Assembly (NCBI GenBank): GCA_019639235.1
Contig: JAHBSG010000008.1
Coordinates: forward strand, 1-64,000
Reading direction: 5' to 3'
Length of the DNA stretch: 64,000 bases
Origin: Acidobacteriota bacterium
Lineage (GTDB): Bacteria; Acidobacteriota; Blastocatellia; Pyrinomonadales; Pyrinomonadaceae
Shown here in pieces: positions 44,267-52,754 of this stretch. How positions within the stretch are numbered: the first letter of the stretch is position 1; each line of letters starts with the position of its first letter. Under the pieces are notes generated by a model. The model was not told the origin of the DNA, ran no database searches, and saw only the letters and a list, made by a program, of their open reading frames with translations. A program made the position numbers and the translations under genes.

Positions 44267-45382
44267 TCACTGTGAGGCGAAAGAAGTTTCTTCCGTCGCG
44301 GCATTTCGCCTCGGCAACTCGATCGTGAAGACCGTCCCTTTGCCCAGATCCGATCGCACGGTGATCTCACCGCCATGGAGCCTCGAAAGATGCTTGACGA
44401 TCGCCAGCCCCAAACCCGTTCCGCCAATGTCTCGGGTCCTGCCTCTATCGACCCGGTAGAACCGCTCAAATATCCGCTGTGCATGTCCCTCGAGAAGGCC
44501 TTCGCCGGTGTCTGCAACGGAGATCAGGTCTGCCGTCTCGGTAGAGGAAAGCGAAACGGTAACTGTTCCCGCCGGCCGATTGAACTTTATCGCGTTGTCG
44601 ATAAGGTTCGTCAGCATCTGTTCGAGACGCATCGGATCGGCGAAAACGCGAGCATTCTCCGGAATGTCGTTAATTAGTCCGATCTCGCGTTCGGCCGCCT
44701 TTGATGACAGCACGGCGAACACCTCCTCGACCACGTTTGCGACCCGGACCTGTTTGACCTCGATCGAAACATTCCCAGATTCGATGAAAGACAACTCGAG
44801 GATATCGGCAATAAGGGCGTGCATTCGTTCGGCATTGCGCCGGATAGTGGTCAAAAATCGCCGATTGTTTTCCTTGTCATCGATGGCACCGTCCTCAAGC
44901 GTTTCGACGAATGCGAGGATCGACGTAAGCGGCGTTCGGAGTTCGTGAGAGATGTTTGAGAGAAACTCCTGCCGAACGCGCTCGAGCCTTTCGATCTGCG
45001 TGGTGTCGTAGAACGTGCCGATCGCGAATTGCTTGCCGTCAAGCTCGATCGGAGCAACGTAAACGGTGTAGAACCTTCGGCTGGCACCAACGAGTTCGAT
45101 CCGCACTTCTTCGGCGGCTTGGTTTGCGATCGCTCGCCGAAACGCCTCGTGGAGATCAAGGTCACGGATTATCTCACTCAGGCGCCGTCCGGCCAGCGGA
45201 TATCCTCCGCGGCCAAAGGCCGATTGAGCGGCCGTGTTTGCGGCAACAACGCGCATTCCGGCGTCCGTCAATAGGACCGAATCACGGTTCGCATCAATTA
45301 CGGGTTGAAGTGTTTCGAGCAATGGTGTTACCAGGAAAGGCCTGGTCCTCAGGCCGGTTTGCTGAATAATTTCTACTTGCAT
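44267..45382 (-). CDS. PhoR-like histidine kinase lacking transmembrane segments
   Basis: The 371-residue kinase has a PAS domain (residues ~25-130: VIDANRDSVLLTDAGMRVVAANTAA). A HisKA domain follows with phospho-acceptor His146 in SNISHELRTPL, then a HATPase domain with Asn263, DTGEG (291-295) and GTGLGL (321-326). The HisKA sequence (SILAFVETLEDGAIDD) is typical of PhoR. No hydrophobic membrane segment precedes the PAS domain, whereas most PhoR proteins are anchored; the sensor may act on a cytosolic signal or bind PhoU-type partners. It overlaps phoB by ten bases. Confidence 0.92.
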   Translation of the reverse strand: MQVEIIQQTGLRTRPFLVTPLLETLQPVIDANRDSVLLTDAGMRVVAANTAAQSAFGRGGYPLAGRRLSEIIRDLDLHEAFRRAIANQAAEEVRIELVGASRRFYTVYVAPIELDGKQFAIGTFYDTTQIERLERVRQEFLSNISHELRTPLTSILAFVETLEDGAIDDKENNRRFLTTIRRNAERMHALIADILELSFIESGNVSIEVKQVRVANVVEEVFAVLSSKAAEREIGLINDIPENARVFADPMRLEQMLTNLIDNAIKFNRPAGTVTVSLSSTETADLISVADTGEGLLEGHAQRIFERFYRVDRGRTRDIGGTGLGLAIVKHLSRLHGGEITVRSDLGKGTVFTIELPRRNAATEETSFASQ

Positions 45383-46059
45383 CCGACAAATCTATAGCCG
45401 ACGCCGACAACCGTTTCGATCGCGCCGCCGCAATCACCCATTTTTTGCCGGAGCCGGCGAATGTGAACGTCCAGCGTTCTTGTGTCACCGAAATAGCTAT
45501 AGCCCCAAACGTTGTCCAAAAGCTGTTGGCGGGTCGCGACACGGCCGGTGTTCTTGATCAGATGTTCAAGGAGCGCAAACTCCTTTCGCGTCAGCTTTAC
45601 ATCCTCGCCGTCCGCGATCACCCGCATGTCGTCAAAGTCCACCTCAAGCCGGTCATCCTCATATTTTGGCGGTGATTCTTTCTCGGCTCGTCGCAGAACG
45701 GCCCGCACGCGAGCGATCACCTCCTTCACCGAAAAGGGCTTTACGATATAGTCGTCGGCGCCGGTGTCGAGGCCGGCGATCTTATCCGATTCGGCCGCCT
45801 TCGCCGTCAGCATTATTATCGGTGTGCTCTCGGTCGAGGGCTCTTTCCGCAGCCGGCGGCAAAGTTCCATGCCGCTCATGCCGGGTAGCATGAGGTCAAG
45901 GATGATCAGCGAAGGCGCAGACTTATCGTCAAGTGCAAGCCGAAGTCCCTTTTCGCCCGATTCCGCGATCAAGGAACGGAATCCCTCGCGCTTAAAGTTG
46001 TAGTGAAGACTCTCGGCGATGTCGGCGTCGTCTTCGATGATCAATATCGTTGGCTGCAT
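45373..46059 (-). CDS. OmpR/PhoB-family response regulator
   Basis: The receiver domain (residues 1-120) has the acidic pair E9/D10-D11, phospho-acceptor Asp55 in ILDLMLPG, the Thr in MLTAK and Lys107 in VKPFS. The winged-helix output domain (~135-228) shows LTRKEFALLEHLIKNTGRVATRQQLL and RTLDVHIRRLRQK. It is most like PhoB. ATG 46059 is chosen because receivers start directly before the first strand; the upstream extension is not conserved. The 128-base upstream region carries three 6-mers at 11-base period, like PHO boxes. The PhoR-like kinase overlaps the end. Confidence 0.93.
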   Translation of the reverse strand: MQPTILIIEDDADIAESLHYNFKREGFRSLIAESGEKGLRLALDDKSAPSLIILDLMLPGMSGMELCRRLRKEPSTESTPIIMLTAKAAESDKIAGLDTGADDYIVKPFSVKEVIARVRAVLRRAEKESPPKYEDDRLEVDFDDMRVIADGEDVKLTRKEFALLEHLIKNTGRVATRQQLLDNVWGYSYFGDTRTLDVHIRRLRQKMGDCGGAIETVVGVGYRFVGCK

Positions 46060-46129
46060 AAATCGCGTACTTTCAATAAATTGGCGTTCGACGAAACAAC
46101 ACCAGTTTAGGTACCGCAACTTGCCGCGA

Positions 46130-46157
46130 TATTAACAGAATGTTACGAACATGTTAA
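46130..46157 (-). promoter_or_regulatory. PHO-box-like triple repeat upstream of the phoB homologue
   Basis: Read on the minus strand: TTAACA, five bases, GTAACA, five bases, TTAATA. Three half-sites at an 11-base period match the TTAACA-like repeats bound by PhoP of Bacillus and are in the right place for autoregulation. Confidence 0.6.
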
Positions 46158-46187
46158 TTAATTAAGGTCAATGCGAGAACGATCAAG

Positions 46188-46679
46188 CTATTGCATCTCT
46201 TCTTTCGGGCGAAAGAGTCGGCGGAGCTTTCCTTTGCCGGGGGCAATTTCCGCCCATGAGCCGATGTCCAGATCAATGACCGCCAATGCTGCGGTTGGCA
46301 TTGCCTCTATGGCTCCCGTTATTATCTGCACAAATTGTTCAGAGGAAGGGTTATGGCCGATCAGGAGAGCCCGCGAAGCTGTTTCCGGCATTTCAGAAAC
46401 GACCTCGATCAACTCGCCGGCGGTCGCTTCGTAGATGCGGGCGTCATTGCCGATATCGAGATCGAGTTCAACTGCGGCCTGGACAAGTTCCGCGGTTTCC
46501 TTGGTCCTTTTCGCGGGTGAGCAGATGATGTGGTCAGGGATAAGTCCTTCACGCTTCAGGACTCCACCCATAAATGGGGCGGCTCGGCGGCCGCGTTCGT
46601 TAAGCGGCCTTTCAAAGTCCGAAAGAGACGGATCCGTCCAACTCGATTTCGCATGGCGCATCAATAGCAGAGTTTTCAT
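46188..46679 (-). CDS. sixA: phosphohistidine phosphatase SixA
   Basis: The 163-residue protein is a small histidine phosphatase: LLMRHAKSSW with the RH motif and nucleophilic His at residue 9, an Arg in CSPAKRTKETAE, and the second catalytic His in LIGHNPSSEQF. SixA removes phosphate from phosphohistidine (EIIA-Ntr/NPr in E. coli). It lies upstream of the phoB-phoR pair on the same strand, but 128 bases with a PHO-box-like site separate them, so co-transcription is uncertain. It is divergent from the LytS-like gene. Confidence 0.93.
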   Translation of the reverse strand: MKTLLLMRHAKSSWTDPSLSDFERPLNERGRRAAPFMGGVLKREGLIPDHIICSPAKRTKETAELVQAAVELDLDIGNDARIYEATAGELIEVVSEMPETASRALLIGHNPSSEQFVQIITGAIEAMPTAALAVIDLDIGSWAEIAPGKGKLRRLFRPKEEMQ

Positions 46680-46830
46680 AGCTACAAAAACTGGATGCGG
46701 GAAAAGCTCTGCGGGAAGAACCGTTTGCAGAGTTTAATGCCGATCGTTGGTAGAATTCAACTTTCCATGTTTCGAAATCGGCAATTTGCTAATATTTGTA
46801 CATATTGATCAATTGCGGCTTTAACCTGGA

Positions 46831-48732
46831 ATGTTGGTTGTCGAGCAAATAAATACATCGCTGTTGGTGAACTGGCTCGGATTCTCGGTCGGTATCGCTC
46901 TTTATGCCTTGCTCGGGTGGATGATCTTCCGCCACAGCGAAAGCTCCGGCGGCAAGCAGGTCCGGGTTCTGCTTTTCCTCACCTCCGTACTAGGCCTTGT
47001 CTGGAATGCCGGTGAGCTTGTCGTCATCTCGATCGATCCGAGTTTCGCTTTTCATCCGCTCATAAGCGTTCTGGCATATTCGGCCCTTGGATTTCTTCCG
47101 ACCGTCGTCGTTCATTCCGTCCAACTCGAGAACAAACAGCGGCCGGTGCTTACCTTGGCCGCTTACGGGATCAGTACACTTGCGGCTGGGCTTCACCTTT
47201 GGGCATACATTGCCGGCAGGCCGGTTCCGTCTTCCGAAAGTCTCGTTCTTCTCACATTCGGAGCCGTTTCGCTTACGGCCGGCCTTTTGCTTGCGAATTT
47301 TCGGCAGACGATCCAGCGAAAGGCCGTTTGGGTTACGTCGCTGCTCATCTTTGCCGTTTCATCCCTACACTTGGTCTCGCATCAAGGCAGCGGCTCATCC
47401 TGGCCGATCGAGCTGATCGCTCACCAGTCTTCGCTGCCGCTGGTTCTTGCGATCCTATATCAAAATTACCGGTTCGCATTTGCGGATATCTTTCTGAAAA
47501 GGGCGGTTTCGCTGATACTTCTTACCCTCGTTGCATTTGGTATTTATGTGGCGGTCGCACGTCCGCTGACCGAGGTCGCGGCCGGGCTGTCCGTGCCGTC
47601 AACGGCCATTATTCTCGTTTTCTGGGTCGGAACGGCATTGCTTTTTCCTGCGATCACCCGGTTTGCGGGTTGGCTCGTGGATGTTGTCTTGCTCAAGCGT
47701 TCCGATTACGAATTATTTTTCCAAGAGCTCGCAAAACAGATCGATGAAAGCGAATCGACCGATGTTGTTCCGGCACTGGTCACCTCGGTTTTGGCGAAGG
47801 AGTTTTCGGCGGCGTCGAGTTCCTGGCGGGAAGTGGAATACCTTAAGAATGAAAAACGCCTCGGCGCCGTAAACCTGACCGGAGATTCGATCGAGGCGGT
47901 CATTCGTACGGTAGAAAAGCCGTTCTACCTTATTCAGCTCGGAGAATTTGCCGGAGGACGCAGGCTTCTCTCGGAAGAGATCAGCATCGTCGAAATGGCA
48001 GTAAACCATGCTGCGAGGCGGATCGACGCTCTTCGGGTCACGCACGAGCGTTGCGAGCGGGAGTTCAGGGAGCAGCAGTTCTCTCGGTTGGCTGCCGAGG
48101 CGCAGCTTACAGCACTTCGGGCGCAGATCAATCCGCATTTTCTTTTCAATGCTCTGACAACGATTGGCTATCTGATCGAGGAATCGCCGGATAAGGCTCT
48201 CCAGACCCTGCTGCAATTAACGAAGCTGCTTCGCCGCGTCCTTAACACGACCGACGAGTTCGCGACGCTCGATTCGGAGCTGCAGCTCATCGACAGCTAT
48301 CTGGAAATAGAAAGAGCGAGGTTCGAAGATCGGCTGCGCGTTTCGATCGATATTCCCGATGATCTGAAGAAGATGGAAATTCCAACTCTTATCCTTCAGC
48401 CTTTGGTCGAGAACGCGATCAAGCATGGTATCTCCACAACGCGGGCAGGCGGCGAGATCACGATAAGAGCCACTGTCGAGAAAGATAATGGACATGACGA
48501 TCTGTGCATAACGGTTGCCGACACCGGGGACGGCAGAGCACTTCTCGCACGACCGGAGTCGACCGGTGTTGGCCTTCGCAATATCCAAGATCGCCTCGAA
48601 AGTTATTATCAAGGTGACGCGCGTCTTGAACTTTATCGGTACCGCGATGTTGAAACGCGTGCGGTGATCGCGATACCGCTCGACCACGTCCGCGGGGAAA
48701 AGGGAATTGAAAGCGAGGTTGTCCTGACATGA
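46831..48732 (+). CDS. LytS/YehU-type membrane histidine kinase
   Basis: The 633-residue protein has seven or more hydrophobic helices in the first ~275 residues (WLGFSVGIALYALLGWMIF, VLLFLTSVLGLVW, and so on). A GAF-like stretch (~290-400) precedes the kinase region, which has the His-kinase motif QINPHFLFNALTTIGYLI with His436. A HATPase domain contains LILQPLVENAIKHGI, VADTGDG and GVGLRNIQDRL. This is the cytoplasmic layout of LytS kinases that partner with LytTR regulators. The LytTR regulator gene overlaps its stop by four bases. The ligand is unknown. No Shine-Dalgarno sequence is obvious. Confidence 0.92.
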   Translation: MLVVEQINTSLLVNWLGFSVGIALYALLGWMIFRHSESSGGKQVRVLLFLTSVLGLVWNAGELVVISIDPSFAFHPLISVLAYSALGFLPTVVVHSVQLENKQRPVLTLAAYGISTLAAGLHLWAYIAGRPVPSSESLVLLTFGAVSLTAGLLLANFRQTIQRKAVWVTSLLIFAVSSLHLVSHQGSGSSWPIELIAHQSSLPLVLAILYQNYRFAFADIFLKRAVSLILLTLVAFGIYVAVARPLTEVAAGLSVPSTAIILVFWVGTALLFPAITRFAGWLVDVVLLKRSDYELFFQELAKQIDESESTDVVPALVTSVLAKEFSAASSSWREVEYLKNEKRLGAVNLTGDSIEAVIRTVEKPFYLIQLGEFAGGRRLLSEEISIVEMAVNHAARRIDALRVTHERCEREFREQQFSRLAAEAQLTALRAQINPHFLFNALTTIGYLIEESPDKALQTLLQLTKLLRRVLNTTDEFATLDSELQLIDSYLEIERARFEDRLRVSIDIPDDLKKMEIPTLILQPLVENAIKHGISTTRAGGEITIRATVEKDNGHDDLCITVADTGDGRALLARPESTGVGLRNIQDRLESYYQGDARLELYRYRDVETRAVIAIPLDHVRGEKGIESEVVLT

Positions 48733-49508
48733 CCGCTCTACGGATCTTGATCGCTGACGACGAGCGGCCGGCGAGAGAATATCTTAAAAAGCTCATATCA
48801 AAGATCGACGAGGCTGAGGTCGTCGGTGAGGCCGAGAATGGCCTCGATGCTGCGGAAGCCATAAAGGCTTTGCAGCCGGATCTCGCTCTGCTCGATCTGC
48901 AGATGCCGGAACTGACCGGGCTTGAGGTCGTCAAGAGGGTTCCGGAAGAAAAGATGCCGCTCTTTGCCTTCGTTACAGCGTTCGATGACTACGCCGTTCA
49001 AGCCTTCGAGTTGAATGCGATCGACTATCTATTGAAACCGGTCGACCTGGCCCGGCTGCGGGAGACGATAACGCGGGCTTCACAAAGGCTTGAGACCTCT
49101 GACTGGCGAGACGTCGAACGAAAGCGATTGGAAGCAGCCACCGATACTCTTGAGAACACATCAACCGAAGGTTTCCTAAAGCGCATTCCTGTTCGGATGC
49201 GGGAGGACATTTATCTCGTCCCGGTTGATGACATCGCTTCGGTCGTAGCGGACGGCGAACTCCTCTACCTTACAACTGCCGATCGCACGAAGTACACGAT
49301 CAACTACCGGCTAAAGGACCTTGAGGCCCGTCTCGACCCGGATGTCTTTATTCGTTTGTCGCGCGGCGCACTGGCGAACCTCAAAATGGTCGAGCGAATA
49401 TCCCCTTTCGCCGGCGGGACATACATCATTTATCTCACGAACGGACAGGAACTTACCTCAAGCAGGCTCCAATCTAAGCTCCTTCGGACCCAATTGCTGA
49501 AGATCTGA
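48729..49508 (+). CDS. LytTR-family response regulator
   Basis: The 259-residue regulator has a receiver with Asp10-Asp11, phospho-acceptor Asp56 in LALLDLQMP, FVTAFDDYAVQAFE and Lys in YLLKPVD. A C-terminal LytTR DNA-binding domain follows (residues ~150-255: IPVRMREDIYLVPVDDIASV, YTINYRLKDLEARL, FIRLSRGALANLKMVERI). The LytTR fold binds paired 9-base direct repeats. Translation is coupled to the kinase gene by an ATGA overlap. The next gene, a TonB receptor 174 bases on, could be a target; that is a guess. Confidence 0.94.
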   Translation: MTALRILIADDERPAREYLKKLISKIDEAEVVGEAENGLDAAEAIKALQPDLALLDLQMPELTGLEVVKRVPEEKMPLFAFVTAFDDYAVQAFELNAIDYLLKPVDLARLRETITRASQRLETSDWRDVERKRLEAATDTLENTSTEGFLKRIPVRMREDIYLVPVDDIASVVADGELLYLTTADRTKYTINYRLKDLEARLDPDVFIRLSRGALANLKMVERISPFAGGTYIIYLTNGQELTSSRLQSKLLRTQLLKI

Positions 49509-49681
49509 CGAGCCGGCCGCTTCTCGTGCGGCAATCTGGCTGCTTTCCTTTTGCCGCTGTTCATTGGCACATAACAACCATTCATTAAAAAGCCGTAGGT
49601 CCCGCGGCAACCGCTGTAAACTCTAGTTTTTCGCCGGCGTGCGTTTCGGGCGCCTTATTCAACCATTTTTACGAGGCTCTT

Positions 49682-51925
49682 ATGCGACTTTTTTCGGTTA
49701 TTTCATCGGTTCTGTTCCTGGCCGTAGCGGCGTATGGACAGGACGCAACCATCAGCGGAAAGGTGACCTACGGAAACGACATTCCGCTTCACGATGCTAA
49801 CGTTCAGATCGTCCAAACACGTCAAAATGTTCGGACGGACACGGAAGGCAACTTTACGTTGGCCAACGTCCCACCGGGGCGTTATTCGCTTCTTGTCCAT
49901 CTCGAAGGGTTTTCGGACGCAACAAGGCAGATAACGGTGGCTTCTGGTGCTTCGCAGACGATCAACTTCCAGCTTCAGATCTCTGCGATACGCGAAGATG
50001 TCACCGTAACGGCCTCCGGTACCGAACAGACCACGTTCGATTCATTTCAAACGGTCACATCCATCGGTCCGGGTCGGGCGATCGAGAAAGCATCCACATC
50101 TATCGGCGAAGTTCTTGACGGTGAACCGGGCGTGGCAAAGCGCAGTTTCGGCCCGGGCTCGGCGCGTCCGGTTCTCCGCGGATTCGATGGAGATCGCGTA
50201 CTCGTTCTTGAGAACGGGATCCGTAACGGCTCCGTCGGTTCACAGTCAGGCGACCACGGCGAACCGCTTGACCCGCTCGCTGCCGAGAGGGTTGAGATCG
50301 TAAAGGGCCCCGCGACGCTGCTCTATGGAAGCAATGCCATCGGCGGTGTTGTCAACGTTATCGATCACACCGACGATGATTACACGGACGGCGTGCGTGG
50401 ATACGTAAAAGGTGTTGGCGGCACTGCCGATAAACAAGGGGCGATCGGTGGCGGTGTCGAGTACGGCATCAACCGTTGGCTGCTTCGCGGAAGTTTCGGG
50501 GCACAGCGGACGGGTGATTACCAAACTCCGCTTGGCGAGGTTCCAAACTCGGCTTCGCGCTCGACTACCGGGTCCTTTGGTGCCGGATATTATGGTGAGA
50601 AGGCCTTTATTGCGGGTAAATTCAATGCAGATGTTCGGCGTTTCGGTATTCCCTTTGCCGCCCTGTTCGAAGGCGGCGGCGAAGAGCCAAAAGAGCTAGG
50701 CGAACTCCCGGAGGTCGACGAGGATATCGATCTTCGGATGCGGCGATACAATGTTCGCTTCAACGGCGGCTTCCGCGACCTGAACAATTCGTTCTTGCGT
50801 GGCATCAACTATGCGGTCGATTACACCGACTATCGCCACAAAGAGATCGAGTCTGAGGACGGCATCGATGAAGTTGGTACCACCTTTTCCAATAAGGTAT
50901 TCAACTATCGTTCGGTTTTTGAACAGCAGCAATATCAGCGATTGACGGGCCGTTTCGGGTTCGAGGGGTTCAATCGCGACTATGAGGTCGTCGGTGCTGA
51001 GCAGTTGATCGATGGAAAGATCCGCCAGAATTCATTCTCGGTCTTTGGACTTCAGGAACTCAATTTCGACCGGGTCAAGTTCCAGTTCGGCGGCCGCGTT
51101 GAGAACAACCGGTATCGGGCTGAAGATCCTCAGTATCGCGACCGAAATTTCACCGGCTTCTCAGGTGCGGCCGGTATGAACGTCGGTCTTTGGGACGGTG
51201 GCGTCTTCGTTTTCAATTACACGTTCTCGACCCGAGCTCCCGCGCTCGAAGAGCTTTATAACAACGGGCCGCACATTGGTACCGTTACTTTCGAGATCGG
51301 CAATGAGGACCTGACAAAGGAAACGTCAAACGGTTTTGATTTTTCGTTGCGGCATACTTCACAGAGATTTCGGTTCTTCGGTGATGTTTATTATTACCGG
51401 ATCAACAACTTCGTCTTTCTCGCACCGCAGGATGAGGACGGCGATGGCGACGTAGATATCGAGGATGGCCTCCCGGTCTCAAGATTTGAGCAGGAGGACG
51501 CCGAGTACGTTGGTGCGGAGATCTCGGCCGAGGCGACCTTCAACAGTTGGCTGGGTGGATTCGCGAGCTTCGATGTCGTTCGGGCAAAGCTTGTCGATCA
51601 GGACGTAAACATTCCGCGGATCCCGCCGGCACGCGCGAAGCTCGGCCTCGATTTCCGCTATGAAGGGCTCAGCCTCCGCCCGGAGGTAGTGTTTGCCTCT
51701 GCCCAGACGAAGCTTTTCCCGCTCGAGACAAGGACGGCGGGCTATGGACTTCTGAACGTGGCCGGGTCGTACACGATCGGACGTCAGCACTATGCACATA
51801 TCTTTTCGTTCAATGCATACAACTTGACCGATAAGCTTTATCGAAACCACGTAAATTTGGTCAAGGACCTTATGCCCGAGATCGGACGAGGTATTCGTGT
51901 CGGATACACGTTCCGGTTCTTCTAA
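49682..51925 (+). CDS. TonB-dependent receptor with carboxypeptidase-regulatory domain (metal/siderophore type)
   Basis: The 747-residue outer-membrane receptor has a signal peptide ending AAYGQ. A CarboxypepD_reg domain follows (residues ~20-100: ISGKVTYGNDIPLHDANVQI, NVPPGRYSLLVHLEGF), then a plug with RPVLRGFDGDRVLVLENGI and EIVKGPATLLYGSNAIGGVVN, then a barrel ending in the aromatic VGYTFRFF. The plug pattern (GDHGEPLDPLAAERVE) resembles ZnuD-like zinc/haem receptors, but the specificity is not proven. An acidic loop of DEDGDGDVD type (~585) could bind Ca2+. A terminator-like hairpin follows at 51972. Confidence 0.9.
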   Translation: MRLFSVISSVLFLAVAAYGQDATISGKVTYGNDIPLHDANVQIVQTRQNVRTDTEGNFTLANVPPGRYSLLVHLEGFSDATRQITVASGASQTINFQLQISAIREDVTVTASGTEQTTFDSFQTVTSIGPGRAIEKASTSIGEVLDGEPGVAKRSFGPGSARPVLRGFDGDRVLVLENGIRNGSVGSQSGDHGEPLDPLAAERVEIVKGPATLLYGSNAIGGVVNVIDHTDDDYTDGVRGYVKGVGGTADKQGAIGGGVEYGINRWLLRGSFGAQRTGDYQTPLGEVPNSASRSTTGSFGAGYYGEKAFIAGKFNADVRRFGIPFAALFEGGGEEPKELGELPEVDEDIDLRMRRYNVRFNGGFRDLNNSFLRGINYAVDYTDYRHKEIESEDGIDEVGTTFSNKVFNYRSVFEQQQYQRLTGRFGFEGFNRDYEVVGAEQLIDGKIRQNSFSVFGLQELNFDRVKFQFGGRVENNRYRAEDPQYRDRNFTGFSGAAGMNVGLWDGGVFVFNYTFSTRAPALEELYNNGPHIGTVTFEIGNEDLTKETSNGFDFSLRHTSQRFRFFGDVYYYRINNFVFLAPQDEDGDGDVDIEDGLPVSRFEQEDAEYVGAEISAEATFNSWLGGFASFDVVRAKLVDQDVNIPRIPPARAKLGLDFRYEGLSLRPEVVFASAQTKLFPLETRTAGYGLLNVAGSYTIGRQHYAHIFSFNAYNLTDKLYRNHVNLVKDLMPEIGRGIRVGYTFRFF

Positions 51926-51971
51926 ATGAGGTCCGTGCGGTTTAGGTTCCTACTGTAGAAAACAAACTTAC

Positions 51972-52028
51972 GCCCTTCTTTCAGTTCGTTTATACTTAAG
52001 GAAAACGAACTGAGAGGAGGGCTTTTTT
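51972..52028 (+). promoter_or_regulatory. 20-bp hairpin plus T6 that buries the Shine-Dalgarno sequence of the next gene
   Basis: Bases 51972-51991 pair with 52003-52022 over 20 base pairs (two G-U pairs) with an 11-base loop. A T6 tract (52023-52028) follows and the next ATG begins at 52029. The AGGAGG ribosome binding site (52015-52020) lies within the 3' arm. It is a terminator for the TonB-receptor gene that would also block translation of read-through RNA. A TATACT in the loop (51991-51996) could be the -10 of a separate promoter starting after the 5' arm. Confidence 0.8.
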
Positions 52029-52694
52029 ATGACCACAGAGACCATTGAATTTGCGACCGCTAACGGTGATACAACGGCGTATGTCGCCAAGCCGGAAAGC
52101 GGGAACGGCAAGGCCGTGATGCTGATACACGAATGGTGGGGATTGAACGACCACATCAAGGATATCGCGGGCCGCTATGCAGCCGAGGGCTTTATTGCCA
52201 TCGCTCCCGACCTTTACAGAGGGAAGATCGCCACTGACCCTGAGAATGCATCGAAGATGATGCATGCGCTTGCGATCGAGGACGGCCTCGATACCATCGG
52301 CCGAGCCGTTTCAGAGGCAACGGCCCGATACGGAGTTTCGCATTTGGGCATCACCGGTTATTGCATGGGCGGAACGTTTGCCCTGCGGGCTGCGTGCGAG
52401 GTTGAAGGCATTGCCGCTGCTGTGCCCTTTTACGGAGACATTCCGGAGGAATCGGTTCTTGCAAAACTTCGCGTTCCGACGATATTCGTTTCGGGAACGC
52501 GTGATGGTTGGATAACTCCGGCGAAGGTCGCGGAACTTGAGGACGCCGCTGAGAAACACAAACTGCCGGTCGAATCGCTAAAATACGACGCCGACCACGC
52601 ATTCTTTAACAACACTCGTCCTGAAGTGTTCAACGAGGATGCGGCCAGCGACGCTTGGTCCCGTGCGGTGGCTTTCTTTAACTCAAACCTCTAA
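52029..52694 (+). CDS. dienelactone hydrolase family protein
   Basis: An alpha/beta hydrolase of 221 residues with the DLH catalytic set: nucleophilic Cys in GYCMGGTFALR (residue ~118), Asp in VSGTRDGWITP and His in YDADHAFFN. LIHEWWGLNDHIKDIAGRYA and APDLYRGK are characteristic. The family hydrolyses dienelactone or related carboxymethylenebutenolide esters, but many members have other ester substrates. The AGGAGG Shine-Dalgarno sequence sits inside a hairpin. A strong terminator follows. Confidence 0.93.
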   Translation: MTTETIEFATANGDTTAYVAKPESGNGKAVMLIHEWWGLNDHIKDIAGRYAAEGFIAIAPDLYRGKIATDPENASKMMHALAIEDGLDTIGRAVSEATARYGVSHLGITGYCMGGTFALRAACEVEGIAAAVPFYGDIPEESVLAKLRVPTIFVSGTRDGWITPAKVAELEDAAEKHKLPVESLKYDADHAFFNNTRPEVFNEDAASDAWSRAVAFFNSNL

Positions 52695-52700
52695 AAAGTG

Positions 52701-52738
52701 AAAAGGCTGAAGGACGGCAAGCCCTTCAGCCTTTTTTT
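52701..52738. terminator. bidirectional Rho-independent terminator after the dienelactone hydrolase gene
   Basis: Stem AAAAGGCTGAAGG / CCTTCAGCCTTTT (52701-52713 with 52723-52735) with a 9-base loop, ending in a T7 tract. It lies between convergent genes, and the A run on the left gives a T tract on the other strand. Confidence 0.9.
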
Positions 52739-52754
52739 GCAAAGAACGCATAAT

